Positions 16,925 to 26,043 of a DNA stretch of 64,000 bases are shown here, one piece after another. Origin of the DNA: Deltaproteobacteria bacterium HGW-Deltaproteobacteria-6. GTDB lineage: Bacteria > Desulfobacterota > Syntrophia > Syntrophales > Smithellaceae. The position numbers and the translations under genes were made by a program. The notes beneath the pieces are model-generated. The model had not been told where the DNA came from. It made no database searches and worked only from the letters and a program-made list of their open reading frames with translations. Within the stretch, counting starts at the first letter, position 1, and every line of letters begins with the position of its first letter. The stretch covers positions 348,460 to 412,459 of the forward strand of contig PHAT01000005.1 of NCBI GenBank assembly GCA_002840435.1, in the 5' to 3' direction.

Positions 16925-17710
16925 TTAGAGTAATTTTGTTAATAATGACAATACCTCGATAATCAGTATAGCCGAAAAAACGTTAACCATGCCATGGGAA
17001 ACGGCAATGGGTATGCTGGTAAGTTCATGTGACGCCCGCAGACCGGAACGAATGGGTATCAGCGTAACAAAAAATCCATAAATGGCGCACTTGAACAGGG
17101 CAATTATTATATCAGAAAAATTGGCCGAATTTAATAGAATATTTGTGTAAACGTCCATACTCATTCCAAAAATCAACCATGAAAACAATATGCCGCTGAC
17201 GAGTAAAACGGTTGAGAAAAGACTGCTCAACAGCATAATCGATATAATTCCATTGATGATTCGCGGTGCCAAAAGATAATCAATAACATCGATGCGGAAA
17301 GTTTCGAGAGTTGTTATTTCTCGGTTTACCTTCATGACGGCTATTTCCGTATTGATCGCAGAGGCGGATCGCAGCGTGATCAGCAACACCGTTAAAAGCG
17401 GCGATAATTCCGTAACGATCAGCCCCATTAATACATTGCCGAAGAACCCGGTCAGTCCTAATTCTTTTAGCAGCTGAAAAACTATACCGATCAACAACGA
17501 ACCAAAGATAATGGAGGCAATGAGAAAGACTGGTAAAATTTGTACGGATGTAAAATAAATTTGATTAACCAAAACTTCACGCATCGCGCTGCTGTATGTT
17601 TTGCGTTGAAAAACGCGTATAAAAACCTTACAGGCAAACAAAATGGTATCGGCAAATGCTGTCAGCGTCAGATTGACTCGACGCCCCAAGTTTTCTAAGA
17701 AAAATATCAT
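16925..17710 (-). CDS. mlaE: MlaE-family permease of an MCE lipid transporter
   Basis: 261-residue inner-membrane permease with five or six hydrophobic segments. The family core GLTGFFGNVLMGLIVTELSPLLTVLL leads into RSASAINTEIAVMKVNREITTLE, equivalent to the conserved RxGTAxxAELGxMxVxEQIDAL segment, although several usual residues differ. It is the first gene of the unit mlaE - ATPase-like - mlaD - lipoprotein. In the standard system this permease docks MlaF and passes phospholipid to or from MlaD. Confidence 0.85.
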   Translation of the reverse strand: MIFFLENLGRRVNLTLTAFADTILFACKVFIRVFQRKTYSSAMREVLVNQIYFTSVQILPVFLIASIIFGSLLIGIVFQLLKELGLTGFFGNVLMGLIVTELSPLLTVLLITLRSASAINTEIAVMKVNREITTLETFRIDVIDYLLAPRIINGIISIMLLSSLFSTVLLVSGILFSWLIFGMSMDVYTNILLNSANFSDIIIALFKCAIYGFFVTLIPIRSGLRASHELTSIPIAVSHGMVNVFSAILIIEVLSLLTKLL

Positions 17711-17839
17711 TCTTTTGCTCCAGAAGTGGAGGTTATTCTAGCACAGGACAACGAATTCTTCAAAGCACCATTAATCATCTAGCATTTTAAAAGCAAAGAA
17801 TTAGCGTTCATTACACATCACTGGTTTTTAACGTTTTAA

Positions 17840-17867
17840 TTGACAAATAGCTGCTTGTCGTTATATT
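17840..17867 (+). promoter_or_regulatory. Promoter for the Deg-family protease
   Basis: TTGACA, a 16-nt spacer and TATATT lie about 70 nt before the preferred start codon of the protease. The element resembles an ordinary sigma-70 promoter rather than a heat-shock or envelope-stress type. Confidence 0.6.
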
Positions 17868-17938
17868 CAGAACAATTAAAATACTTCATGCTTGGAATAA
17901 AAACCAGGCTTTGCATGTGTCTATCTTGGAGGATCGGT

Positions 17939-19405
17939 ATGAAAAATACAAATCGAAAAACTTTTTTTATGTTTTTAATGGCGTTTCTGGTCGCGTTTTT
18001 TATCGTATCCCTGGTTGGGGTTTTGCGATCGTCGTTTACCCGGTCGGGAGCACCGGAAATACCAGCAGCTCAGGCAGTGCCTTCTTTATCCGACTCGGCC
18101 GGCAGAACACCTGTCTCTTTTTCTGATCTGGCGGAACGTGTTAAACCCGCAGTTGTCAATATCAGCACTTCCAAGACTTACAAAGGGCGGGGTGGGTTTG
18201 GCGCGCCTTTCGGCGGTTCGCCATTCGGGGATGATTTTTTTGACCGCTTTTTTGGCGATATACCGCGAAAAGAATTCAAACAGCGCAGCCTGGGTTCAGG
18301 ATTCATCATCAGCAATGACGGCTATATTTTTACTAATAATCATGTCGTCGAACAGGCCGATAAAATTCTCGTAAAAACAACCGACGGTAAAGAGTACGAA
18401 GCTAAGGTCATCGGAACAGATGCCAACACGGACATCGCTTTGATTAAAATTAAACCGGACAACAGCTTGCCGGTTGCGGAAATCGGCGATTCTGAAAAAG
18501 TCAGAGTCGGAGAATGGGTCATTGCGATCGGCAACCCCTTTGGATTGGAAGCTACGGTAACAGCTGGCATAGTCAGCGCCAAGGGGCGTGTCATCGGCGC
18601 CGGACCTTACGATAATTTCATACAAACAGATGCCTCCATTAATCCCGGCAACAGCGGTGGTCCTTTGTTTAATATGGAAGGAAAAGTTATCGGTATTAAT
18701 ACGGCGATTGTTGCCCATGGTCAAGGCATTGGCTTTGCTATTCCCATTAATATGGCCAAAAGTATTCTGGCCGATCTGAAAACAAAAGGTAAGGTAACAC
18801 GCGGCTGGTTAGGTATATCCGTTCAGGACATTTCTGATGATATTGCCAAAAATTTGAATCATAAAAATAAAAGCGGTGCATTAGTATCAGATGTATTCAA
18901 AGGCGATCCGGCAGACAAAGCAGGAATAAAAGTTGGAGACATTATTACTGAAATTAATGGAAAATTAATTAAAAACACCCATGATTTACTTTTGACGATA
19001 GCTTCATTGCAGGTTGGACAAAAAATGAGCATAAAAGCAATTCGCGACGGCAAGGAAATGACTTTCCAGGTAACCGTAGCGGAACGCAAGGATAATGTTA
19101 CTGCGGCAGCCGAAAGATCAGGAAAAGGTCAATTTGGCATAGCAGCGCAAGAAATCACACCGGAGATAGCCAGACAATTAGGCATAGCACGCGATGGTGT
19201 CATCATCACGGAAGTTCAACCCGGAAGCCCGGCGGATGAAGTTGGTATTCAGCCGCAGGATATTATTGTTCAAGTCAACCGGGTTAAAATTTCTTCCATG
19301 AAAGACTTTAACCGGGAAATTACCAAAGCGGCGGGAAAGAAAAGTGTCACTTTACTGATTAAGCGCGGAAGATCAAGTTTCTTTGTTGCATTGCAAACAC
19401 AGTAG
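17939..19405 (+). CDS. degP: Periplasmic serine protease, DegP/HtrA (Do) family
   Basis: 488 residues from the ATG that follows a strong GGAGG; the frame is open further upstream but without a ribosome site. An N-terminal membrane or signal segment leads into a trypsin-like domain with the triad His135 (TNNHVVE), Asp165 (NTDIALIK) and Ser239 (GNSGGPLF). Two PDZ domains follow, each with a GDIITEINGK- or QDIIVQVNRV-type carboxylate loop. Degrades or refolds misfolded envelope proteins. Divergent from the Mla-like operon and followed by a good terminator, so it is a single-gene unit. Confidence 0.94.
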   Translation: MKNTNRKTFFMFLMAFLVAFFIVSLVGVLRSSFTRSGAPEIPAAQAVPSLSDSAGRTPVSFSDLAERVKPAVVNISTSKTYKGRGGFGAPFGGSPFGDDFFDRFFGDIPRKEFKQRSLGSGFIISNDGYIFTNNHVVEQADKILVKTTDGKEYEAKVIGTDANTDIALIKIKPDNSLPVAEIGDSEKVRVGEWVIAIGNPFGLEATVTAGIVSAKGRVIGAGPYDNFIQTDASINPGNSGGPLFNMEGKVIGINTAIVAHGQGIGFAIPINMAKSILADLKTKGKVTRGWLGISVQDISDDIAKNLNHKNKSGALVSDVFKGDPADKAGIKVGDIITEINGKLIKNTHDLLLTIASLQVGQKMSIKAIRDGKEMTFQVTVAERKDNVTAAAERSGKGQFGIAAQEITPEIARQLGIARDGVIITEVQPGSPADEVGIQPQDIIVQVNRVKISSMKDFNREITKAAGKKSVTLLIKRGRSSFFVALQTQ

Positions 19406-19426
19406 CGACAGATCCAATTATCTAAT

Positions 19427-19457
19427 AAAAAAGCAGGCCATTGGTCTGCTTTTTTTA
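19427..19457 (+). terminator. Terminator after degP
   Basis: AAAAAAGCAGGCC pairs with GGTCTGCTTTTTT around a 3-nt loop, with one G-T wobble, and runs into seven T residues. Canonical intrinsic terminator. Confidence 0.85.
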
Positions 19458-19542
19458 TTTACATAACACCAATGGCCGTGAGCTGAACTGCAAATTACTA
19501 TTTACGATAGACAAAATTCATTAAAAGATCTAGTAATACTCC

Positions 19543-20601
19543 ATGAAACTTTATGATTACACCGGTGTCATCCATCTTCATTCGTCTTTTTCCTTTGATG
19601 GCCATGCCGCTATAGAAAAAGTCATTGCTGCGGCACATGACAACGGGATCGATTTTTTAATGTTGACGGATCATGATCATCTGAGAGCAAGAGATGAAGG
19701 GTGGGAAGGATGGAAAGGCAGAACTCTGGTCATTGTTGGAGAAGAGATTGCACCCCGGTTTAATCATTACCTGGGCTTTAACATTAACCGACCTGTTTCA
19801 TATAACGGTGACACAGAGGGAAACTATCCGCAAAAATATATTGATGCCGTCAACAAGCAGGGTGGATTTGGGTTTATTGCTCATCCCGATCATGAAGGAA
19901 CGGCAATGTTTCACGTGAAACATTACTGCTGGAATGATTGGAAAGTCATCGGTTATTCCGGGATCAGCGTTTGGGACTTCATGACGGATTGGCAAAACAG
20001 CCTTTGCGGCTATTTCAGCGGATTGCTAAGCTTCCTTTTTCCCGCCTATTTTCTGAAAGGCCCTCGCAAGATAACGTTGGAGAGATGGGATGCTTTGAAC
20101 CAAAACCGGAAAACGGTAGGCATTGGAGAACTTGATAATCATGCCAGTATCAAAAAGCTATTTGGTATTTCCTTTGTCGCCTTCCCTTTCGATCGTGCCT
20201 TCAAGTTTATTAGTACTCATGTTTTAACTGAAGATAAATTCAGTGGCAACAGTCAACAAGATATTGCTATGATTTTTCGTTCTCTCCTTCATGGCCGTTG
20301 TTACTTTGCTCTGGAATATTTCCGCAAAGCTCAGGGTTTTCAATTCTTAATAAATCAGGATAATGATGAATATTCGATGGGAGATCGTTTCCTGCTTTCT
20401 GGCAATGCACAATTATCAGTATCTTGTCCTGAAAAAGCTTGTATTCGCATCATTAGAAATGGCTTGGAGTGGAATAAAGCCACAAATGTCGGTTGTTCTT
20501 TTCCTTTGACTCTTCCCGGCATCTATCGCGTGGAGGTATATTTAAAATCAGCCGGAAAATATCGTCCCTGGATTTTTTCCAACCCGATCTTTGTTGTCTG
20601 A
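19543..20601 (+). CDS. PHP-domain metal-dependent hydrolase
   Basis: 352 residues. The PHP pattern is clear in the first half: the HLHSSFSFDG metal site near the N-terminus, MLTDHDHLRARDE, VGEEIAP and FIAHPDHEG, later ELDNHA. Relatives include DNA polymerase PHP domains, histidinol phosphatase and 3',5'-nucleotide phosphatases. The last ~100 residues form a beta-rich region (FLLSGNAQLSVSCPEKACIRIIRNG) like the Ig-like tails seen on some PHP proteins. Substrate not predictable. The start ATG has only a weak ribosome site. Confidence 0.8.
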   Translation: MKLYDYTGVIHLHSSFSFDGHAAIEKVIAAAHDNGIDFLMLTDHDHLRARDEGWEGWKGRTLVIVGEEIAPRFNHYLGFNINRPVSYNGDTEGNYPQKYIDAVNKQGGFGFIAHPDHEGTAMFHVKHYCWNDWKVIGYSGISVWDFMTDWQNSLCGYFSGLLSFLFPAYFLKGPRKITLERWDALNQNRKTVGIGELDNHASIKKLFGISFVAFPFDRAFKFISTHVLTEDKFSGNSQQDIAMIFRSLLHGRCYFALEYFRKAQGFQFLINQDNDEYSMGDRFLLSGNAQLSVSCPEKACIRIIRNGLEWNKATNVGCSFPLTLPGIYRVEVYLKSAGKYRPWIFSNPIFVV

Positions 20602-21430
20602 TTATAGCAGCTCCATTATTCCAACAGGAACCTGCTACACCCCTCACCCTTTTATTTGTTGCGAATATTTCGACCCCAAATTTGAATTCCGACTTCCTTG
20701 ATCCTTTTAATCAATATTTCCTTTCAAACCTTAGCTTGAATTGCCAATATCACTAAATTACATGTGTTTCCGATATGCTCATGCGTTTGTCAGACAAATC
20801 TGCCCGTACTTTCACCGAAGCTTTATTTCCGATGCTTTCATGAGAAATTGTCCATTCGTGATTAGCATATATACCTCAATGATTAATCTTGTTTCTCTTC
20901 CAACGGCTATTACCATTCGAAAATGGTATCTCCAATAACGTCCGGTAATGAATTACCTTTTAGCATGAGCTGGAGCTTAAAACCTTTCCCATATTTTTTC
21001 TCTGTGCATCCTTATGCATCCGCAATTTAAGAAATCATTCGTGATTTTAAGATTTCCCTCACACAAACTTTTCATTCAGCAATTTCGATCATCTTTAAAA
21101 CTAATGGATAATTTATTATCTCTATACCATTCTATATCATTGTTTTTATTACATTTCATCAGATACTCGGCAGGCGCGTTTTCTACAGACTACCGTCCTC
21201 ATCCGCGAGCTTTATCTACTATTTTCTACGTTCTCCATAATTTCTTGGCGTATCATTACATATAAGTTCAAATCATCCTTATATAAGTTAACTGATTCCT
21301 GCAATGCAGATCATAACTACATCCCTTCATCAATCTGAACCGCCTGCGCTAAAGCGCTTCCGCTTCATTATAAAATAGAGAAAAACGTTCGCTCTGCCGA
21401 AACCAGCAGCTGTCTCCGGATTAATGGGCC
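20602..21430. other. Gene-free, AT-rich, pyrimidine-biased stretch
   Basis: About 830 bp with no convincing gene. The plus strand is rich in C and T and poor in G, and only short open frames without ribosome sites occur. The bias is what a decayed minus-strand gene might leave behind, but I could not recognise a protein on either strand. It directly precedes a clear pseudogene, so the whole 1.8-kb interval may be degenerating DNA. Confidence 0.5.
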
Positions 21431-21439
21431 GGGTACCAA

Positions 21440-22396
21440 TTGCCCGCCAACGGGAAAAAGAACAAAAAGGTGCGTTTTGATTGCCGTATCTGCAATAAAG
21501 ATTTCTTAACAACCGCGGTTTAAAGCGGTACGGATGCTGTTACAGTAAGTCCCGATGATTTTGAAAGATTGAATATTCTGAGACTTCCCGTAATCATTGA
21601 CGTTCAGGAAAGCGATCACCGGGTATTCTTGAAAAGACGAATATTATAATGAAGACGAAGTACCGATCGTCTCTTTGGCCAACCAGACAGACATTGTGGA
21701 AGGTCCGGACTGGACCATTGTTCCGACTGGAGAAAATTATTGCGCAGTGCGCAAAAATTGTTTTTTTGCATTAATTAAGGAGGCAAAAGTCTGCCCTTAT
21801 CCATCCTGGAAAAAGCTGTCTGGCGTTTGCTCATCTGAGCTGATGAACTGTCAGTTTTTAAAAATATTACGCTCTATGCCAAAGCTTGCTTTGCAGAAGT
21901 TTACCTTCAAGCGGTAACATTGTCTTTATCGGTACGATTACGACTATGATGCCTGGAGGGAATGCTGATCGGAAACTACAGTAATGTCCTTTTTCATGTC
22001 TATCGGGAAAATGCAGGAAATCCCAATCCGGTATTCCTTCCTTTTCTCTTCAACAACGGGACATCCACGCCTGGGTCATGGTGACCGGAGTAAAGTGAAA
22101 TACCTTGATGAACTTAAAACAGGCGTGAAATCTCGATTGTCAATGAAAGGGAGGAGCCGATGTTTTCGAAGCCGGCAGGTACAGGATCGAGAAAAGACCC
22201 CTGCTCAGTATTTTAGCTGAAGTCGTCAACAAAGTAGTTTCTCTTTTCTTCAAAACGCAGAAACGATCAGAACGGCACAACCTTCCGGCTACCTCACATC
22301 AATTGTCAAACCGGCAGTAGGAGACATCGTTTTGGGTTATTTCGAAAAGGCGGCAGACATTTCGTCTTCAGGATTAAGGAAACCATCAACGAATAA
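21440..22396 (+). pseudogene. Decayed 3-dehydroquinate synthase II (archaeal-type, AroB')
   Basis: Reading across frames recovers an ordered series of DHQ synthase II motifs: KDFLTTAV-stop-SGTDAVTV near 21.5 kb, VEGPDWTIVP then LEKIIAQCAKIVF near 21.7 kb, TITTMMPGG and GMLIGNYSNVLFHV near 21.95 kb, HAWVMVTGVK and KYLDELKTG near 22.1 kb, EAGRYRIEKRPLLSILAEV near 22.2 kb, QNAETIRTAQPSG near 22.26 kb, and RHFVFRIKETINE-stop at the end. The intact family is about 320-370 residues, consistent with this span. Several frameshifts and at least one internal stop break it. The enzyme makes 3-dehydroquinate from an aldolase-derived precursor in the non-classical shikimate route. The 5' boundary is approximate. 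Confidence 0.85.
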
Positions 22397-22412
22397 TCTC
22401 TGAATACCCACC

Positions 22413-23186
22413 CTACTCCTGGCATCGCGGGCAATAAAACGTACTGCGTCCGTTCTGCTTGAGACGTACGATGACTCCTCCGCAGGCACAACAGGCATTG
22501 CCCTCTTGGCCATAGGCCTTAAGCTCGTTTTGGTTCTCGCCTTTGCAGCCGTAAAGATCACGCCAATCGGAAATGGATGTTCCCCGTTTTTCGATTCCCC
22601 TTTTTAAAATACGCCTTGCCTGACGAAATACCGTCTTCCATTCCCTTTCACTCAGCGTTTCCGCCTGCCGAAAAGGAGATATGCCCGCCTGATGTAGAAT
22701 CTCACAGGCGTATATGTTTCCGATACCTGCTATCGCCTTCGGATCCATGAGCAATACTTTTACACTCACCTTGCGAGGGGCGTGCAGACTTAGAAATACC
22801 TTTTCGTCAAAGTCAGTCATTAGATCCTGCATAGCGTTTGACTGCCGTTTTGGCCCGATCTTAATCGTTGCGAAACGGCGCGGATCAAGCAGATCAACAC
22901 TTCCAGCGCCAACCGTCATTCGCCAGCGTGTATGCTTTTCCAATTTTATGTCTTGTCGCCAAAACAATCGCCCTGTCATGCGCAAATGAATTGCGATATT
23001 TCTGCCATCGCTTAACATTATGACAATCGTTTTTCCGATGCGCTGGACTTTCTCGATCATTTGTCCTTTGACGTTTTCGAGACCGGCAAGCTTATCGTCA
23101 TAAACAATCGTCTCCAGAATTTTTTCTCCGGCTATTTTGGCATTTAGCTGACGACATAACGTTTCGACTTCCGGCAGTTCGGGCAT
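22413..23186 (-). CDS. mutM: Formamidopyrimidine-DNA glycosylase
   Basis: Base-excision repair glycosylase/AP lyase for oxidised purines, 257 residues. The mature N-terminus is PELPEVET, whose Pro is the nucleophile and whose Glu3 is catalytic. HLRMTGRLF follows, and the helix-two-turn-helix region contains GIGNIYACEILHQAGISPF. The C-terminal zinc finger is CCACGGVIVRLKQNGRSTFYCPRC with four Cys. Slightly shorter than usual (about 270) but with all key residues. Convergent with the DHQ synthase pseudogene, 16 bp apart. Confidence 0.95.
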   Translation of the reverse strand: MPELPEVETLCRQLNAKIAGEKILETIVYDDKLAGLENVKGQMIEKVQRIGKTIVIMLSDGRNIAIHLRMTGRLFWRQDIKLEKHTRWRMTVGAGSVDLLDPRRFATIKIGPKRQSNAMQDLMTDFDEKVFLSLHAPRKVSVKVLLMDPKAIAGIGNIYACEILHQAGISPFRQAETLSEREWKTVFRQARRILKRGIEKRGTSISDWRDLYGCKGENQNELKAYGQEGNACCACGGVIVRLKQNGRSTFYCPRCQE

Positions 23187-23643
23187 TTTTTCTCCTTTTA
23201 CTAATCTTGCTCATTGAATTCAGTCAGTAAAAATGATTGTATGTTCCTCTGAAATAGCTGTCCAGTCTATGTTTCCTCACGATTAACTGCTTTCAGGACT
23301 TCTTCCTTTTACTTTATTATGATCACTTCGGCAATTTAATTTGTACGGTCGTCCTGCTCTTTTGAAAAAGTTCGTATGGCGCATCTTGCTGAACATTCTC
23401 TTTTCCAAAAGCTCATAGTAGCACCCATGGGAAATTTTTTTTATGAGTTTTGAGCAACACAACCCGCTCGAAAAATTTTGCTTAAAAATTATTTTACTTT
23501 TTTTAGAATTATTTTCATTTTTCCAGCTAAAATTGAAAATAAATGTTGACAAATTTTTCTGCTTGCGTAAATTCAAAAACTATAAATCTGTTTATTGGTG
23601 ATTACTTTTTTTAAACAGAAGAAAGATTTTGGAGGGAGCATCA
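23187..23643. other. Intergenic leader region before kamA
   Basis: About 450 bp, very AT-rich. TTGACA occurs near 23.54 kb, but no strong -10 stands at the right spacing. A weak open frame on the minus strand has no ribosome site and biased composition; I do not take it as a gene. GGAGGG at 23632-23637 is the ribosome site of kamA. Confidence 0.5.
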
Positions 23644-24954
23644 ATGGAAAACGAGACGCTGTTTAATGAGGAGGCCGAACCTCCCGGTACCACAGCTGGT
23701 CTTGTTGTGGCTCAAAACGAAACAACGAATTTCTTTTCGTTGTCCACTAACAATCAGCAACCCTCCCTGGTAAAATCAAAGCCAGAGCGCCTTTATTTTC
23801 CCTTTAAAGATTCTCCCCGTTCACGAGCCTTTCGCAAAAAACATTATCCTGACATCAGCCGTATCGAATGGTTTGACTGGCGCTGGCAATTTCAAAACGC
23901 CATTCGCGATGTCCAGGCACTGGATGCCATCATTCATTTGTCCGACAATGAACGCCAGGCCATGATGCACCCCTCAGGAGATTTACCTGTAGCCGTTACC
24001 CCTTATTATGCCAGTTTGATTTCCACACAGGACCCGTCCTCACCGCTTCGTCGTTCCGTCGTTCCGGTGGTTGATGAATGTCTGCATACGAAGGGCGAAG
24101 AAGAAGATCCTCTTTGCGAAGACGCCGACTCCCCGGTTCCCGGCATCGTGCATCGCTACCCCGACCGCGTCCTGTTTCTGGTTACCGACATTTGCGCGAC
24201 GTATTGCCGTTACTGCACCCGTTCCCGCATTTTTGGCCGTCAGCATCAATGTTTTATAGACACGGCTAAATGGGAAAGGGCGCTTTCCTATATCGAATCT
24301 AATCCAAACATCCGTGATGTGCTCCTGTCCGGCGGCGATCCGCTAACCCTGTCCGACGATAAACTCGAGTGGCTCCTGGCAAGACTCAAGGACATTCCCC
24401 ATGTTGAAATGATCCGTATCGGCACCAAAGCGCCCGTCGTCCTGCCGCAACGGATTACGCCCGCTCTGGTTTCCATGTTAAAAAAATACCATCCACTCTG
24501 GATGAGCATCCACATCACACATCCGGATGAGTTGACCCCCGAAATGAGCGCCGCCTGCATCCGCCTGGCTGACGCCGGCATTCCCCTGGGCAGCCAAACC
24601 GTCTTGCTTTCCGGCATTAATGATTCTGTCTCCACGATGACGAGACTGGTGCATGGCCTTTTACAAATTCGCGTTCGCCCCTACTACCTGTATCAATGCG
24701 ATCCGATTCCCGGCTCCTCTCATTTCCGCACACCGATCAGCAAAGGCCTGGAAATCATCCAGGGCTTGCGAGGCCATACGACCGGCTATGCCGTACCGAC
24801 CTATGTCGTCGATGCTCCCGGCGGCGGTGGAAAAATTCCGTTGCTTCCCGAATACGCTATCGGCTGGGATAAAGGCGATTTGATGGTTCGCAATTACGAA
24901 GGCAATATCTTCCGCTACCCGGACAATCACGCTGAATCGAAAGATATCCATTAG
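23644..24954 (+). CDS. kamA: Lysine 2,3-aminomutase family radical-SAM enzyme
   Basis: 436 residues from the ATG after GGAGGG. Radical-SAM Cys184, Cys188 and Cys191 lie in CATYCRYC. PLP is expected on Lys397 (DAPGGGGK). The two Asp residues that bind the substrate epsilon-ammonium in clostridial lysine 2,3-aminomutase (Asp293, Asp330) are both present as Asp353 (YQCD) and Asp390 (VVDAP), with the same 37-residue spacing. This favours L-lysine over glutamate as substrate, giving L-beta-lysine. The ~60-residue N-terminal extension is low in motifs. First gene of a five-gene run ending in an acetyltransferase; it lacks the usual immediate ablB partner. Confidence 0.88.
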   Translation: MENETLFNEEAEPPGTTAGLVVAQNETTNFFSLSTNNQQPSLVKSKPERLYFPFKDSPRSRAFRKKHYPDISRIEWFDWRWQFQNAIRDVQALDAIIHLSDNERQAMMHPSGDLPVAVTPYYASLISTQDPSSPLRRSVVPVVDECLHTKGEEEDPLCEDADSPVPGIVHRYPDRVLFLVTDICATYCRYCTRSRIFGRQHQCFIDTAKWERALSYIESNPNIRDVLLSGGDPLTLSDDKLEWLLARLKDIPHVEMIRIGTKAPVVLPQRITPALVSMLKKYHPLWMSIHITHPDELTPEMSAACIRLADAGIPLGSQTVLLSGINDSVSTMTRLVHGLLQIRVRPYYLYQCDPIPGSSHFRTPISKGLEIIQGLRGHTTGYAVPTYVVDAPGGGGKIPLLPEYAIGWDKGDLMVRNYEGNIFRYPDNHAESKDIH

Positions 24955-24968
24955 GATCGTGAAAACAA

Positions 24969-26006
24969 ATGATGTCCGGTAAACCTGACAGCCCAATCAT
25001 CAGCACTCTGCCAAAAATAACCGTCGGCCTGACCTATGACTTGCGAGATGATTACCTGCGAGAAGGTTACTCTCAGGAAGAAACCGCCGAATTCGACAAA
25101 CCCGATACCATTGCAGCTATTGAAGACGTCATTTTGAAAAACGGTCATGCGACTGATCGCATCGGCCATGTTCAGGCACTGACCCGTCGTCTGGCCGCGG
25201 GTGATCGCTGGGATCTTGTTTTCAACATTGCCGAAGGTCTGCACGGCTTTGGCCGTGAGGCGCAGGTTCCCGCGCTGCTGGACGCCTACAAAATTCCCTA
25301 TACCTTCTCCGATCCGCTCGGACAGACTCTGACCCTTCATAAGGGCATGACTAAACATGTCGTACGCGATCTGGGCATTCCCACACCGGACTTTGTCGTT
25401 GTTTCCGATCCGGAGGATATAGACCAGGTTTCCCTTCCTTATCCCCTCTTTGCCAAACCTGTCGCGGAAGGGACAGGCAAAGGTATCACCGCCCTGTCCA
25501 AAATTGATAACGTCGAAGATCTGCGCAATATCTGCACAAACCTTCTCAACACTTTTCATCAGCCCGTGTTGGTAGAAACTTATCTATCCGGACGGGAATT
25601 CACTGTCGGGATTGTCGGCACAGGAAAGGACGCCCGCACCCTCGGCGCCATGGAGGTCATCCTCAACCCGGACGCTGAGCAGCATGCATACTCCTATGAC
25701 AATAAGGAACATTATGAAAATCTTGTACGATACGCCGCAGTCGATGACGCAGAAGCCAGACATGCCATGGAGATATCTCTTGCCGCCTGGCGCGGACTCG
25801 GTTTGGCAGACGGGGGACGCATCGACCTGCGCTCTGATACTCGAGGTATTCCGCACTTTATCGAAGTAAATTCACTGGCCGGCTTGAATCCCATCCGTTC
25901 GGATCTGCCTATTCTCTGCCGCCTTATGGGGATATCTTATCATCAACTCATCACCGACATCCTGAATTCCGCCTTAAAGCGTGCCGGAATGCTAAGAATA
26001 TGTTAA
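24969..26006 (+). CDS. D-Ala-D-Ala-ligase-like ATP-grasp enzyme 1
   Basis: 345 residues. ATP-grasp features: LFAKPVAEGTGKGI (nucleotide loop), VLVETYLSGREFTVGI and FIEVNSLAGLNP (metal-binding Glu and Asn). N-terminal VGLTYDLRDDYLREGYS and VFNIAEGLHG correspond to the ligase N-domain. Expected to activate a carboxylate as acyl phosphate and join it to an amine. It follows kamA by 14 nt and precedes a second, diverged ligase, so it probably uses beta-lysine or a derivative rather than D-Ala (inference). A true cell-wall Ddl would normally sit among mur genes. Confidence 0.8.
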   Translation: MMSGKPDSPIISTLPKITVGLTYDLRDDYLREGYSQEETAEFDKPDTIAAIEDVILKNGHATDRIGHVQALTRRLAAGDRWDLVFNIAEGLHGFGREAQVPALLDAYKIPYTFSDPLGQTLTLHKGMTKHVVRDLGIPTPDFVVVSDPEDIDQVSLPYPLFAKPVAEGTGKGITALSKIDNVEDLRNICTNLLNTFHQPVLVETYLSGREFTVGIVGTGKDARTLGAMEVILNPDAEQHAYSYDNKEHYENLVRYAAVDDAEARHAMEISLAAWRGLGLADGGRIDLRSDTRGIPHFIEVNSLAGLNPIRSDLPILCRLMGISYHQLITDILNSALKRAGMLRIC

Positions 26007-26043
26007 GTCGAATCTCAAAATCCTGAGAGCGGAAAATTATTCC

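Noticed and set aside
23283-23576. 97-codon minus-strand frame between mutM and kamA
   Set aside because: Lys/Asn/Phe-rich product typical of AT-rich spacer, no ribosome site, no recognisable domain.
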